This document shows, piece after piece, positions 37,091-46,375 of a DNA stretch of 64,000 bases. Position 1 is the first letter of the stretch. Each line of letters opens with the position of its first letter. Below the pieces are notes generated by a model. That model worked only from the letters and a program-made list of their open reading frames with translations, searched no databases and was not told where the DNA came from. The DNA comes from Nodularia sp. (in: cyanobacteria) (GTDB lineage: Bacteria > Cyanobacteriota > Cyanobacteriia > Cyanobacteriales > Nostocaceae), in contig REBL01000256.1 in NCBI GenBank assembly GCA_007692755.1, positions 1-64,000 of the forward strand. The letters are read 5' to 3'. The translations under genes and the position numbers were made by a program.

Positions 37091-38000
37091 CTTCTTCAAT
37101 GGGGATAGCCACATTTTTGAGAATATTCATTGGCCCCTGTTCTTTGATTACCTGCATTTGTTCCTGATTCCGCACCAGCAACGCACCCGCAAATCCCAAC
37201 GAATTTACAGATATAGAATCAAAATCCTCGTGCGATCGCGGTACAATTAACATCCATTCTCGTGTAGCTAAAAGATTGTACGCCCCAGATTGTTTATTGT
37301 CCTCAACTGCCTCTAAACCCACAGCACTCAATAAGCTCTGATATAGCTCCAGTGTGGCTTCTGCGGCTGTTAACGGTGAATTACTCCAATTAGGGTCTAA
37401 TTTAGCTAAAGCATGAACAAAGGGCAATCCCGGTACAGTTGTCACAGTATCTTGAAATTTGGCTGAATTTATTAGCGGTTCAATAGGTATTTGCTCCCCT
37501 GACGGTGTGAGTGGTAAAGGAACTATTTGCAGATGTTTATGTGGCTGGCTTGCTCCGGCAATTTTACCACCGTTGTAAAAAGCCAAGCCTTCAAACTCAG
37601 CCAAACACGCCCACATAGCAGAAAAATCTTCCAGGGTGAGTAATTTTTCCTGTTCTTCAAAGGCGCGGGTAATAATTAGTAGGTGATAGTCAACAACGTT
37701 AAATTTATTTAATATACAAACATGAGTCGGGGAAATATCCGCAACAAACAAATCTTTCTCATAGGGAAGAAAGGGATTAGTTTTTTTATCTTGCTGCTTG
37801 GCTGTGTCTTTGCGGGTCAAGTTAGATAAGATTCTGATTAAAAATTTGATGCTATTTTGCTCGACAAATTCAAAATCTGTCGGTATGGATAACAGTGCGC
37901 CACATTCCAAGGCATATTGAGTTTGTTCTTTGATACTTTTCCACAAAGTGCCGGGTTTAAGTAATATTCTTTCCTGTGGGATTTCTGGTTTTTGTGGCAT
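37083..38000 (-). CDS. ATP adenylyltransferase (Ap4A phosphorylase)
   Basis: 305 residues. An N-terminal DUF4922-type domain is followed by an ATP_transf domain with the HIT-like motif QPHKHLQIVPLPL; His154 and His156 are the nucleotidyl-transfer pair and Gln158 follows. The enzyme splits diadenosine tetraphosphate with phosphate to ATP and ADP. It is convergent with recN. Confidence 0.87.
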   Translation of the reverse strand: MPQKPEIPQERILLKPGTLWKSIKEQTQYALECGALLSIPTDFEFVEQNSIKFLIRILSNLTRKDTAKQQDKKTNPFLPYEKDLFVADISPTHVCILNKFNVVDYHLLIITRAFEEQEKLLTLEDFSAMWACLAEFEGLAFYNGGKIAGASQPHKHLQIVPLPLTPSGEQIPIEPLINSAKFQDTVTTVPGLPFVHALAKLDPNWSNSPLTAAEATLELYQSLLSAVGLEAVEDNKQSGAYNLLATREWMLIVPRSHEDFDSISVNSLGFAGALLVRNQEQMQVIKEQGPMNILKNVAIPIEEAK

Positions 38001-38153
38001 GGTTTTGAATGAATTATTTGTATATAGCGATTCCCATATTTTTAGGTATTAAAACAGGAATTAATTAACCGCAGGTAAGCTTGTGCTTTATCTCTTTTTA
38101 CCTAAAAGTTTAGGAAACGCTATATATTGTAAATTATATTATTCTAAGTTATG

Positions 38154-38250
38154 GGACTTACGCACAAATTATGGAATAACGAACCACATTCGCGTAGCGT
38201 CTCCCCTTGGGAGAAGTAAAGAGGGTTTGAGATAGTTCTTGCGTAAGTCC
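38154..38250. repeat. 97-base unit with GGACTTACGCA ends
   Basis: Inverted 11-base ends GGACTTACGCA (38154-38164) and TGCGTAAGTCC (38240-38250) enclose a short sequence with TTCGCGTAGCGTCTCC. The same TGCGTAAGTCC word recurs at about 44757. A miniature repeat or element. Confidence 0.6.
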
Positions 38251-38281
38251 TGAGTTATTCAAAACAAATTTAGTTTTGATT

Positions 38282-39352
38282 TTAGAAAAACATAACTTCA
38301 CCCAACTCAACAAACATTTGTTCAAACATATCATCCACAATGTCTTGGTTAGCCTGGCGCAAATTCACGGGGCCACAGAGAAATTCTTTGATAGTAATTT
38401 TCTGTTGTCGGAAGTCTCTGACAAAATCGCGGATAGCAGCAATTGATTTAATTTCAGTTTCCACTTGTTCTGCCATGCTGCCAATAGCATCTATGCCTTC
38501 TTTCGAGGCTTTGCGACAATCAGAAACTATCGCGCCTTCTGGAGTATTTTTAACTAAACGAAGTTCCTGTTTTAATTTTTCATATTGAGTTGAGAGAATT
38601 TCATTTTGCTGTTCTATCCTTTTGCATTGGCGAGTTAAATCATCTTCACTGTTACTATCAATAGCTCGACCTACTTGATGTTGCTGTTCAATTTCCAATA
38701 GTCGAGCCAAATCACCCTCTTGGTAGGCTTTATTAATTTCTTTCATAATTTCGGTGTAACGGATTTGAGTTTCACCGTCTTTTACCTTGTCTGGGTGAAA
38801 TATTTCGGCTAAACTTAGAAATGTCTGGCGAATTTTTCTGGAAGCATCAGATTTTTGTTCAGAGGGGAAGTCTACATCTGGTGACTCTTCTTGATATTGG
38901 CTGTTTTCTTCTGTATGCGTACCTGAAAAATCACCATCTTCTTCCTGATTGTTTTCAAATAGGTCGTCTAATTCGGGGTCTTCCTCTTCTTGAAAATTTT
39001 GAGGTTTAGGACTGATAATTCTCGCTATTTGGAGTTGATAGTAAATCGCTTCAATATCTTTTCGGCTCTGCTTACCCAATTTCCTCAAAGTCAATATTTC
39101 ATGAAACAGAGTATGAATTTCTCGGTCGATATCTACCAGTTTTTGAAACTTGGGATTACAGCGATTAAATATATCTGCGGCTAAGGAACGCATCTGTTCC
39201 ACAAAATTGTTCAGTTCAGTCCGTTTTCGCTTAATTTGTTTTAACAGCCACTGGTGTTCTTTATCTAAAGTTTCTAGCCGGATATGGATAGATGAAAGCG
39301 CCAATGTTGTTGTAGTTGGGGACTGGGATGAAGATGTTGATTTTCGCGGCAT
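38282..39352 (-). CDS. J-domain protein with coiled coils
   Basis: 356 residues. An N-terminal coiled coil (about 25-110), an acidic spacer (about 120-165), then a short, degenerate J domain (FLSLAEIFHPDKVKDGETQIRYTEIMKEINKAYQEGD) with the HPDK motif intact at 186-189, and a C-terminal coiled coil. The HPDK motif suggests it stimulates an Hsp70 ATPase. The client is unknown. Confidence 0.78.
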   Translation of the reverse strand: MPRKSTSSSQSPTTTTLALSSIHIRLETLDKEHQWLLKQIKRKRTELNNFVEQMRSLAADIFNRCNPKFQKLVDIDREIHTLFHEILTLRKLGKQSRKDIEAIYYQLQIARIISPKPQNFQEEEDPELDDLFENNQEEDGDFSGTHTEENSQYQEESPDVDFPSEQKSDASRKIRQTFLSLAEIFHPDKVKDGETQIRYTEIMKEINKAYQEGDLARLLEIEQQHQVGRAIDSNSEDDLTRQCKRIEQQNEILSTQYEKLKQELRLVKNTPEGAIVSDCRKASKEGIDAIGSMAEQVETEIKSIAAIRDFVRDFRQQKITIKEFLCGPVNLRQANQDIVDDMFEQMFVELGEVMFF

Positions 39353-39491
39353 AAAACAGGCCAGTCTGAATAAGTTGACATCTTATACAGATCCTACCGC
39401 CAAAAGATTAAGTTTATTCAATTAATCTAGGCGATCGCATGGGTCATAATTGCGGGAAACTGAAAGCAGATCATCAAGAGAGGAGAACCTA

Positions 39492-39848
39492 ATGAGCTGG
39501 ACTAAAGTTCTTGCAGCCGATGCACTTGCGCCAGAAAGCAGACAAGTGGTAAAAGTTGGCACACGTAAAATTCTACTGGTCAACCACGACAATCAGCTTT
39601 ATGCTGTCGATAATACCTGCCCTCATTTAAAAATGCCCATGAAAAATGGGAAAATTACCGAAAGCGGCGCAATTGTTTGTCCTATACATCGTAGTGCTTT
39701 TGACCTCCGGACTGGGGAAGTACAAGACTGGTGTCCTTGGCCGCCTATAGTGGGTAAAGTACTGGCAAAGGTTTCACAGGAGAAGAAGCTACCAGTATTC
39801 CCTGTGCGTGTGCAAGAAGGTAGTATTTGGATTGATTTAGAGGAATAG
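39492..39848 (+). CDS. Rieske [2Fe-2S] ferredoxin-like protein
   Basis: 118 residues from the ATG after GAGAGGAGAACCTA; a GTG further upstream lacks such a site. The cluster ligands are Cys43/His45 (CPH) and Cys63/His66 (CPIH). Soluble, without a membrane anchor, so it resembles the Rieske ferredoxins of oxygenase-type electron transfer rather than cytochrome b6f PetC. The redox partner is unknown. Confidence 0.88.
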   Translation: MSWTKVLAADALAPESRQVVKVGTRKILLVNHDNQLYAVDNTCPHLKMPMKNGKITESGAIVCPIHRSAFDLRTGEVQDWCPWPPIVGKVLAKVSQEKKLPVFPVRVQEGSIWIDLEE

Positions 39849-39861
39849 TAGCCTTTATATG

Positions 39862-39911
39862 GCAAGCGATCGCTCTCAGTCTGGGTTAAGCTAGCTTAAG
39901 CGATCGCTTGC
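39862..39911 (+). terminator. Hairpin built from two HIP1 octamers
   Basis: A perfect 13-base stem, GCAAGCGATCGCT / AGCGATCGCTTGC, each arm containing HIP1, with the palindrome AAGCTAGCTT in the loop. It lies 13 bases after the Rieske stop. Terminator or structural repeat; no clear T-tract. Confidence 0.55.
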
Positions 39912-40015
39912 TCTTGTGCATATTTTCTACTCCTGTGAGACCACATCAATCAATATTAGGCATCAAATCGGATTGCTATAGTAAAGATAGAAAGTTATCA
40001 GTTAAGAACTAAATT

Positions 40016-40621
40016 ATGCTTGAAAATCGCGACTATACACTAATTATCGATAAAAGCGGCAGCATGGCCACCCCAGACCAAAAAGGTGGTAGAACTAGAT
40101 GGGTATCAGCACAAGAATCTACCTTAGCCTTGGCGAGTAAGTGTGACCAATTTGATCCAGATGGCATCACTGTATATTTATTTTCCGGTAGATTCAAGCG
40201 TTATGATAATGTTACAGCCGGGAAGGTAACACAAATCTTCCAAGAAAATGATCCCTCTGGTTCCACAGACTTAGCATCTGTGTTGAAACACGCCACTGAT
40301 GATTACTTTCAACGGAAAAGCGCGGGTCAAACGAAGCCCAATGGGGAAATCATCTTGGTAATTACTGATGGGGAACCGGATGACCGTAAAGCGGTAATGA
40401 AGGTAATTATTGAAGCTTCTCGCCAGATGGATATCAATGAAGAATTAGGTATTTCCTTCATTCAAGTTGGTACAGATGCACAAGCTACCCGCTTTCTGAA
40501 AGTCTTAGATGATGACCTCCAAGGCGCTGGAGCTAAATTTGATATCTGCGATACCATTACAATGGATGATATGGAAGATTTCAGTCTATCGGAAGTGCTA
40601 CTAAATGCCATTATGGACTAG
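40016..40621 (+). CDS. von Willebrand factor A domain protein
   Basis: 201 residues, one VWA domain. The metal-ion site is intact: DKSGSM (Asp12, Ser14, Ser16), the Thr in GSTDLASVL, and the Asp in ITDGEPDD. No signal peptide, so intracellular. Such stand-alone VWA proteins act in assembly or tellurium/stress-type systems; the partner is not evident here. Confidence 0.85.
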   Translation: MLENRDYTLIIDKSGSMATPDQKGGRTRWVSAQESTLALASKCDQFDPDGITVYLFSGRFKRYDNVTAGKVTQIFQENDPSGSTDLASVLKHATDDYFQRKSAGQTKPNGEIILVITDGEPDDRKAVMKVIIEASRQMDINEELGISFIQVGTDAQATRFLKVLDDDLQGAGAKFDICDTITMDDMEDFSLSEVLLNAIMD

Positions 40622-40637
40622 CAACCGCTGCGCGGAA

Positions 40638-40665
40638 GTCAAAAGTCAAAAGTCAAAAGTCAAAA
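40638..40665. repeat. Tandem GTCAAAA heptamers
   Basis: Four exact GTCAAAA units between two genes, preceded by CGCGGAA as at 17550. Confidence 0.8.
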
Positions 40666-40717
40666 AAACTTTTTGAAATGTATCCCTATTTATGCTGTGA
40701 CTTACTAGCTTAAAAGC

Positions 40718-41113
40718 ATGGATTCTCTTGATAAGCTGCTAGACCAACTCAAAGCTGAATATGATCCAGCTAAACCCGCAGCATCACAGCCACAGACAAA
40801 TGCAGCGAAATCATTTACCCCACAACCACCAAAATCGTTATCTTTAGTGGATAGCCTTTTGGCAGAAGTTGCGGCTGATTTTGCTGCACAAGATGAAGCT
40901 GTGGAGTTAAAAAAACACCAAGAACTAAAACAGGAAGAAAATCGACAAGCCCAAATCAAAGCCCAACAACTAGAAGCTTTGAAACTTGAAGCAGAAACAT
41001 GGTTAAAAAAATTAGATCCGTTTTCCTCTGAAGGCTTTTGGTTTGAAAGGTTTGCTGAAAGTTACCCTTCAAAATTAGAGGCGGCGATGGAATATTTACA
41101 AAGCAACGGATAA
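40718..41113 (+). CDS. Slr1339-like salt-stress family protein
   Basis: 131 residues. N-terminal MDSLDKLLDQLKAEYD, a Pro/Ala/Gln-rich linker, a helical charged segment (about 60-95) and a conserved C-terminus (WLKKLDPFSSEGFWFERFAESYPSKLEAAMEYL). It resembles the cyanobacterial family named after Synechocystis Slr1339. The name is from memory and the mechanism unknown. Confidence 0.65.
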   Translation: MDSLDKLLDQLKAEYDPAKPAASQPQTNAAKSFTPQPPKSLSLVDSLLAEVAADFAAQDEAVELKKHQELKQEENRQAQIKAQQLEALKLEAETWLKKLDPFSSEGFWFERFAESYPSKLEAAMEYLQSNG

Positions 41114-41148
41114 ACTCAAAATTCACTCAATTAAATGTGACTGTTGTG

Positions 41149-41487
41149 CTAGTCTTTGATTTGCAAAAAGTGTTCAACAGCCCATTTGTGCATGGCATAA
41201 AGAATTGGGATCAAACTTTTTCCCAAAGTTGTCAATGAGTATTCTACCTTTGGAGGGATTTGTGCATACACTTCACGATGTATAATCCCATCTTCTTCCA
41301 TTTCTCTGAGTTGCTGAGTTAACATTTTTTGCGTAATTCCAGATAAGCCCCGCTGCAATTCCCCAAAACGTTTGACCCCTGGGATTAATTCTCTAATAAT
41401 TAAAACTTTCCAGCGTCCACCAATTACTTTTAATGTGGTTTCAACTTCGCAAGTTAAGGTTGTATCTGTTTTTGCTTCAGCTTTCAT
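41149..41487 (-). CDS. HxlR-family transcriptional regulator
   Basis: 112 residues, the standard winged-helix HxlR domain (VETTLKVIGGRWKVLIIRELIPG, RFGELQRGLSGITQKMLTQQLREMEEDGIIHR). A Cys just before the domain (LTCEVE, residue 11) is at the position used by thiol-sensing members such as YodB. It is divergent from azoR and likely controls it; a palindrome lies between them. Confidence 0.9.
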   Translation of the reverse strand: MKAEAKTDTTLTCEVETTLKVIGGRWKVLIIRELIPGVKRFGELQRGLSGITQKMLTQQLREMEEDGIIHREVYAQIPPKVEYSLTTLGKSLIPILYAMHKWAVEHFLQIKD

Positions 41488-41501
41488 AGTTACTTTTGAG
41501 T

Positions 41502-41514
41502 AAGTACCGTACTT
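41502..41514. promoter_or_regulatory. Candidate HxlR operator palindrome
   Basis: AAGTAC-C-GTACTT is a perfect inverted repeat, 15 bases before the regulator's start in the divergent intergenic region. Form and place fit a regulator-binding site. Inference from position. Confidence 0.5.
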
Positions 41515-41633
41515 TTAAGTGCCTACTTTTCATATTAACTATACTTGATTTAAAGTTTATTTAGTAAGTTTTTTACACATTGACCTTTAGGTTTTTTAGT
41601 ACCCATCAGCATAGTTTCTGAGGAAAATTTTTT

Positions 41634-42257
41634 ATGGCAAATATCCTTCACATTGATACTAGTCCCCGTGGTGAACGTTCAATTTCGCGGGCGCTTTGCT
41701 ATGAGTTCATCACATCTTGGAAAGACAGTCATTCAGGGGTAACAGTTACTTATCGGGATTTAGGTAGAAATCCTGTTCCCCATGTAGATGAATCATGGAT
41801 TGCTGCTGCTTTTACACCACCTGAAGCGCGCACACCTGAACTGAATGAAGCCATTAAGCTTTCTGACGACTTAGTTGATGAGTTTCTCGCAGCTGATATG
41901 TATGTTTTTGGTGTACCAATGTATAACTTGAGTATACCTTCCACGTTCAAAGCTTATATTGACCAAATTGTCCGGGCTGGTAGGACTTTTGCTATATCTG
42001 AAAAGGGTTATGAAGGTTTAGTCGATAGCAGTAAGAAGGTGTTAATAATTACGTCTCGTGGTGGTACTTTTCCGCCGGGAACCCCTTATGAAGCCTATGA
42101 CCAGCAAGTACCCTATCTTCGAGCTATTTTGGGCTTTATGGGACTCACAGACGTGACCTTTATCCATGCTGATAGTTTGAACTTGGGTGATGAACCTCGA
42201 CAAAAGTCTATAGCCGCAGCGAAGGATGCGATCGCTCAAGTTGTAACTAGTTGGTAA
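41634..42257 (+). CDS. azoR: FMN-dependent NADH-azoreductase
   Basis: 207 residues of the flavodoxin-like fold: HIDTSPRGERSISR binds FMN phosphate, VPMYNLSIPSTFKAYIDQIVRAGRTF is the flavin loop, and TSRGGTFPPG and YLRAILGFMGLTDV follow. It reduces azo compounds and quinones by two electrons, protecting from quinone stress. The divergent HxlR gene supports quinone or electrophile induction. Confidence 0.92.
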   Translation: MANILHIDTSPRGERSISRALCYEFITSWKDSHSGVTVTYRDLGRNPVPHVDESWIAAAFTPPEARTPELNEAIKLSDDLVDEFLAADMYVFGVPMYNLSIPSTFKAYIDQIVRAGRTFAISEKGYEGLVDSSKKVLIITSRGGTFPPGTPYEAYDQQVPYLRAILGFMGLTDVTFIHADSLNLGDEPRQKSIAAAKDAIAQVVTSW

Positions 42258-42357
42258 TTAATATTTGACTGTGCTATTTACGCTGTGCTGTACTAAGTTT
42301 ATCTATTGAGGTTAAGTTTTCAAAGTTAGAGTAAAAATAAGTCAATAACAAATACTG

Positions 42358-42383
42358 CCTCTAGATAATTTCTAGAGGTTTTT
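42358..42383 (+). terminator. Rho-independent terminator after azoR
   Basis: Perfect stem CCTCTAGA / TCTAGAGG with a five-base loop, followed by TTTTT. Between convergent genes. Confidence 0.85.
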
Positions 42384-42406
42384 ACCAAAAAGTTACTCTC
42401 TACTAA

Positions 42407-42910
42407 CTAAATTTGTAACGCTTTAAACCACTTAGTCACAACTGTGTTAATGGTTTGTTTGATTTGATGTTTGCGATACCACTTTTGAAAAGCCATTTCG
42501 TATTCTTCACCTTTGGTTTGAAAGGTATTCCAAATATCCAGCCCTAATGTCAAACCGCAAAATAGTAAAAAATACAATGACCAAGCAAGACCGCCACCAC
42601 CGACGATATCTAGCAGCATCAAAAAACTGTTAATAATGGCATAATTACCAACACGTTTCTTAAATCTGCCGATGCGGTAGGAATTAAAAGCTTGCCTTTG
42701 TTGAATTTCGCTACATTGCGATCGCCAGTCAATTTCTGCTAAATTTAGAGAATCGGGTGATATATCTAACTCTTTAGCAATTTCGAGCAATTGCTCATAA
42801 GTAAATTCCTTATCTTGATCATCAGCTTGACGAGCGATCGCTAACTGAAGAATTCGCTGCACATCCTCTTGGCTATAAGAACGAAGGCTCTGAGGTTCAA
42901 ATGCCGTCAT
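42407..42910 (-). CDS. 2TM-domain protein
   Basis: 167 residues. An N-terminal helical region (SQEDVQRILQLAIARQ, then FTYEQLLEIAKELDISPDSL) resembles SHOCT-like or histidine-kinase-associated helices; a 2TM domain follows (about 85-150, KRVGNYAIINSFLMLLDIVGGGGLAW and LYFLLFCGLTLGLDIW). Function unknown. Confidence 0.75.
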   Translation of the reverse strand: MTAFEPQSLRSYSQEDVQRILQLAIARQADDQDKEFTYEQLLEIAKELDISPDSLNLAEIDWRSQCSEIQQRQAFNSYRIGRFKKRVGNYAIINSFLMLLDIVGGGGLAWSLYFLLFCGLTLGLDIWNTFQTKGEEYEMAFQKWYRKHQIKQTINTVVTKWFKALQI

Positions 42911-43051
42911 AACTATTATCTCTTAGTGTGACCTTTACTAACAATTTCGTCACTCGGTAGCCATTACCCAGCTACACCACCATCAAAATTATTTGTACTA
43001 TATCTACACTAACAAATCTCAATAGGCTATAGGCAGATATTTCAGAAAATA

Positions 43052-43855
43052 TTACCGGGGTTGGGGTAGTTGAAAAGCGTAAATATCTTGAATGGCTTGC
43101 ACCCAACCATTAGAAACAGATTCCAGGATGCGATCGCCTTTTTCTTTGGTTGCGGTAGTTGCATCGCCAATCACGCCGCTTTTACTGACATCCCGCGTCG
43201 CCCAAGACACAGGTAACTTACCTTCTAAACTCAATAAAGTGCTTTGGGTTGGTTCTGGTGGATACTCAGCCACAGCTAAATCCATTTTTACCTGTTCTGG
43301 CAAAATCGCCAACATAATGCTAGTTTCGGCATCTCCGGCGTGCATACCTTGGGTTGCTTCCTTGGGTGTCAATAATTCTTTGGTGATATGAGGCACACGC
43401 CAAGTAAACAAAGGAAACACCAAAAAATCATCATATTTAATATGCAAATCCCGCGCCACCATTTGCATGACTTGGGGTTGTCCACCGTGGGAATTCATCA
43501 ACACCAATTTTCTAAACCCAGCCCGGTAAATGCTTTCACCCATTTCCATAATAATTGCTGTCAGGGTTTCGGTACTCAAAGTTATGGTTCCCGGAAAATG
43601 CCAATGCTCATTTGATTTACCATAATAGAGGGTGGGTAAAGCATAGGCCCGAATGCTAATATCCAACTTTTTCAGAGCTTCTCCCAGAACACCTACACCA
43701 ATGGCAGCATCAACAATCAGCGGTAAATGAGGGCCATGTTGTTCAATCGCCCCTACTGGTTGAATGATCACCACATTTTCCTTATCCGGCATAGCCTGGA
43801 TATCAGTCCAAGTCAGGTAGGGAAAAAATCTTTCTGGGGGAATAAAGCTATGCAT
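43052..43855 (-). CDS. Creatininase-family amidohydrolase
   Basis: 267 residues. Metal-ligand segments are visible: QPVGAIEQHGPHLPLIVDA, MNSHGGQPQVM and GMHAGDAETSIMLA. The family includes creatininase, F420 pathway MftE and riboflavin-pathway ArfB; this context does not identify the substrate. Confidence 0.85.
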   Translation of the reverse strand: MHSFIPPERFFPYLTWTDIQAMPDKENVVIIQPVGAIEQHGPHLPLIVDAAIGVGVLGEALKKLDISIRAYALPTLYYGKSNEHWHFPGTITLSTETLTAIIMEMGESIYRAGFRKLVLMNSHGGQPQVMQMVARDLHIKYDDFLVFPLFTWRVPHITKELLTPKEATQGMHAGDAETSIMLAILPEQVKMDLAVAEYPPEPTQSTLLSLEGKLPVSWATRDVSKSGVIGDATTATKEKGDRILESVSNGWVQAIQDIYAFQLPQPR

Positions 43856-43956
43856 CTTACTACTATCGCGTCATTTTTATGTTAACGAGATTTGACGAAA
43901 TAAAGTATTTTGTCCCAAGTCTCTAGTACACCAAGCAGTAGGAAGGACAAAACTCA

Positions 43957-44664
43957 ATGATTGAAGATAATGCATCTATTCGTACCCTATCAGTGGATAT
44001 TGGCGGTAGTGGTGTTAAAGCACTAGTTTTAGATATTACAGGAAATCCCATAACCAAAAGGATGCGTTTAGAGACACCCCAACCGGCTAAACCAGAGATG
44101 ATCATTGATTCTATAGCAGCATTAGCCGCAGAACAAGGTGAATTTCATCGCGTTGCCGTGGGTTTTCCTGGTGTAGTGCGTCAGGGAGTTACAGAAACAG
44201 CAGTCAACTTATATCGAGATTGGATTGGCTTTGACTTAGAAACAGCATTATCACAACGTCTTAACCAGCCTGTACGAGTAATTAATGACGCTGATATGCA
44301 GGGTTTTGGGGCGATAGCAGGTAAAGGTTTGGAATTAGTAATTACCTTGGGGACAGGTTTTGGTTCGGCTTTATTTATAGATGGCAAACTTGTGCCAAAT
44401 ATGGAAATGGGGCATCATCAGTTTCGCAAAGGCAAAACCTATGAAGAACAACTGGGACGGGCAGAATTAGAAAAAATTGGGGATAAAAGATGGAACAAGC
44501 GTTTATCTAAAGCGATCGCATCTTTACAAAGTCTGTTCAATTATGATTACCTTTACATTGGCGGTGGTGAAGCTGTCAGGGTAAATATCCAACTCCCCTT
44601 AAATGTCAAACTCATCCCGAATATCACTGGTTTATTAGGTGGAATTGCTTTGTGGCGAGATTAG
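43957..44664 (+). CDS. ROK-family sugar kinase, probable polyphosphate glucokinase
   Basis: 235 residues. SVDIGGSGVKALVLD is the phosphate motif; VINDADMQGFGA has the catalytic Asp; ITLGTGFGSALFIDGKLVPNMEMGHHQF resembles strictly polyphosphate-dependent glucokinases. The family phosphorylates glucose with polyphosphate or ATP. Sequence pattern only; a generic ROK kinase is the alternative. Confidence 0.8.
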   Translation: MIEDNASIRTLSVDIGGSGVKALVLDITGNPITKRMRLETPQPAKPEMIIDSIAALAAEQGEFHRVAVGFPGVVRQGVTETAVNLYRDWIGFDLETALSQRLNQPVRVINDADMQGFGAIAGKGLELVITLGTGFGSALFIDGKLVPNMEMGHHQFRKGKTYEEQLGRAELEKIGDKRWNKRLSKAIASLQSLFNYDYLYIGGGEAVRVNIQLPLNVKLIPNITGLLGGIALWRD

Positions 44665-44831
44665 CACTCGTTTACTCAGAAAAAATATTCGTAGGTTAAG
44701 TTAAACCAAGTTCATCGGCGTTCATCGGCGTTTATCCGCGTTCAAATCTACCTGCTGCGTAAGTCCCACGAAAGATGTCCAGATTAATTATCCAGCTTAT
44801 CCATAAAAGGAAAGGATAGGGATAATTAACT

Positions 44832-45851
44832 ATGCAATTGAAGCCAATTAATCAGCAGGTAGTAGCCGTCGTGGGTGCTTCTAGCGGTATCGGTAGAGAA
44901 ACAGCGCTGAAGTTTGCCCAAGGCGGTGCAAAGGTGGTAGTTTCAGCCCGTAGCGAACCAGGACTGAAGTCTTTAGTTGAAGAAATTCGCAGTTGGGGCG
45001 GTGAGGCGATATATACTATTGCCGATGTGAGTGATTTTCAGCAAGTTAAAGCGATCGCAGATAAAACTGTGGCAGAATATGGACGCTTGGATACTTGGGT
45101 TAATGCGGCGGCGACAGGTATCATCGCACCATTTGAGCAAATTACACCAGAAGAATTTGAGCGAGTTGTGGATGTCACCTTGATGGGACAAGTTTATGGT
45201 GCTATGGCTGCACTACCTTATCTCAAACAACAGGGACGCGGATCATTAATTCATATTTCCTCGGTGGAGGGTAGGCGCAGTTTACCGCTACAAAGCCCCT
45301 ATTCTGCCGCTAAACATGGCTTAGAAGGTTTTTTAGAATCCTTGCGTGTGGAATTGCAACATGAAAAATTACCGATTAATGTGACATCAATATTGCCTTC
45401 CACAATCAACACACCGTTTTATAATAAAGTTCGCACCAAGTTAGGGGTAAAACCTACGGGAATACCACCTTATTATCAACCCAAAATTGTCACTGATGCC
45501 ATTCTCTATGTGGCTGAACACCCCATGCGGGATTTGATTGTGGGGGATGCAGGTAAGGTATTAGATTTACTGCAACGGGTTTCACCGGAATTAGTCGATG
45601 CCATTTTACTCGTGATCGCTTTTGCCGGTCAACGTACCGATGAGCCAAAATCAGAGGATGCACCGGATAATGTTTTTACCGCCATTCCCGGCTATGACAG
45701 AATTGAGGGGGATTTTAGAAGTCTGTCAATTCCCAGTTTCTTAGATTGGTGGGATATGAATCCGACTTTGAAATGGGGCGCTGTAGCCCTTGGGGTGGTT
45801 GGTGTTGCCGCTTTTCTGGGTGGGTGGCGTAAGATTTCGGATTTGTCTTAG
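44832..45851 (+). CDS. Short-chain dehydrogenase/reductase with C-terminal membrane helix
   Basis: 339 residues. The cofactor motif is VVGASSGIGRETAL (15-21), with NAAATG; the catalytic Ser is at 143-144 and Tyr157-xxx-Lys161 (YSAAK) completes the triad. The region after 250 is an extension with a hydrophobic C-terminus (WGAVALGVVGVAAFLGGW) that may anchor the enzyme. Substrate unknown. Confidence 0.88.
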   Translation: MQLKPINQQVVAVVGASSGIGRETALKFAQGGAKVVVSARSEPGLKSLVEEIRSWGGEAIYTIADVSDFQQVKAIADKTVAEYGRLDTWVNAAATGIIAPFEQITPEEFERVVDVTLMGQVYGAMAALPYLKQQGRGSLIHISSVEGRRSLPLQSPYSAAKHGLEGFLESLRVELQHEKLPINVTSILPSTINTPFYNKVRTKLGVKPTGIPPYYQPKIVTDAILYVAEHPMRDLIVGDAGKVLDLLQRVSPELVDAILLVIAFAGQRTDEPKSEDAPDNVFTAIPGYDRIEGDFRSLSIPSFLDWWDMNPTLKWGAVALGVVGVAAFLGGWRKISDLS

Positions 45852-45939
45852 CTAGACTTTATCCAAAATTAAGAACTCGGCTTCTTTCTCTAGCAAAAAC
45901 CCTGGCTTTGGGCAAATACTTAAAACTATTAGATAACAC

Positions 45940-45973
45940 ATACCCTTGGTATCACCCTTGACACCAAGGGTAT
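45940..45973. terminator. Hairpin between SDR and mqsR
   Basis: Perfect 11-base stem ATACCCTTGGT / ACCAAGGGTAT with a 12-base loop. The following TATTATAATT is only partly T-rich. Confidence 0.5.
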
Positions 45974-46057
45974 TATAATTACTGACCTAAATAGAGTTGA
46001 AAAATTTCTAGCTTTTACACCTTAATGGTGTATGTTATAAATATATGATGGAAATGT

Positions 46058-46375
46058 ATGACAGATAAGCGCAAGCCAACCTATGACCTTGAAGCATTTA
46101 AAGCTGTTGCAGGTACTTTGAATGGACTCAATGCGACCGGCAGTGCCATTAAGGGAGCTGCAAGCATAGGATTTGGACGAGCAGAAATTGTAGCGACTAT
46201 TCAAACAATGAAAAAGTCACATTTTTACAAGTCAATGACAAGCTATGCCAATCATCGCATCTGGCAGGATGTGTACCATGTTCCATCAGAGATTGGAGTT
46301 CTATATATCAAATTTACAGCAGATGTAATGACAGAGTTTCTGTTGCTATCATTCAAGGAGAAGGATAATGACTGA
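46058..46375 (+). CDS. mqsR: MqsR-family toxin
   Basis: 105 residues, the RelE-fold mRNA interferase family (KPTYDLEAFKAVAG, FGRAEIVATIQTMKKSHFYKSMTSYANHRIWQDVYHV, LYIKFTADVMTEFLLLSFKEK). MqsR cuts mRNA at GC-containing sites in E. coli. The gene comes before its antitoxin, the reverse of most pairs, and overlaps it by eight bases. Confidence 0.88.
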   Translation: MTDKRKPTYDLEAFKAVAGTLNGLNATGSAIKGAASIGFGRAEIVATIQTMKKSHFYKSMTSYANHRIWQDVYHVPSEIGVLYIKFTADVMTEFLLLSFKEKDND

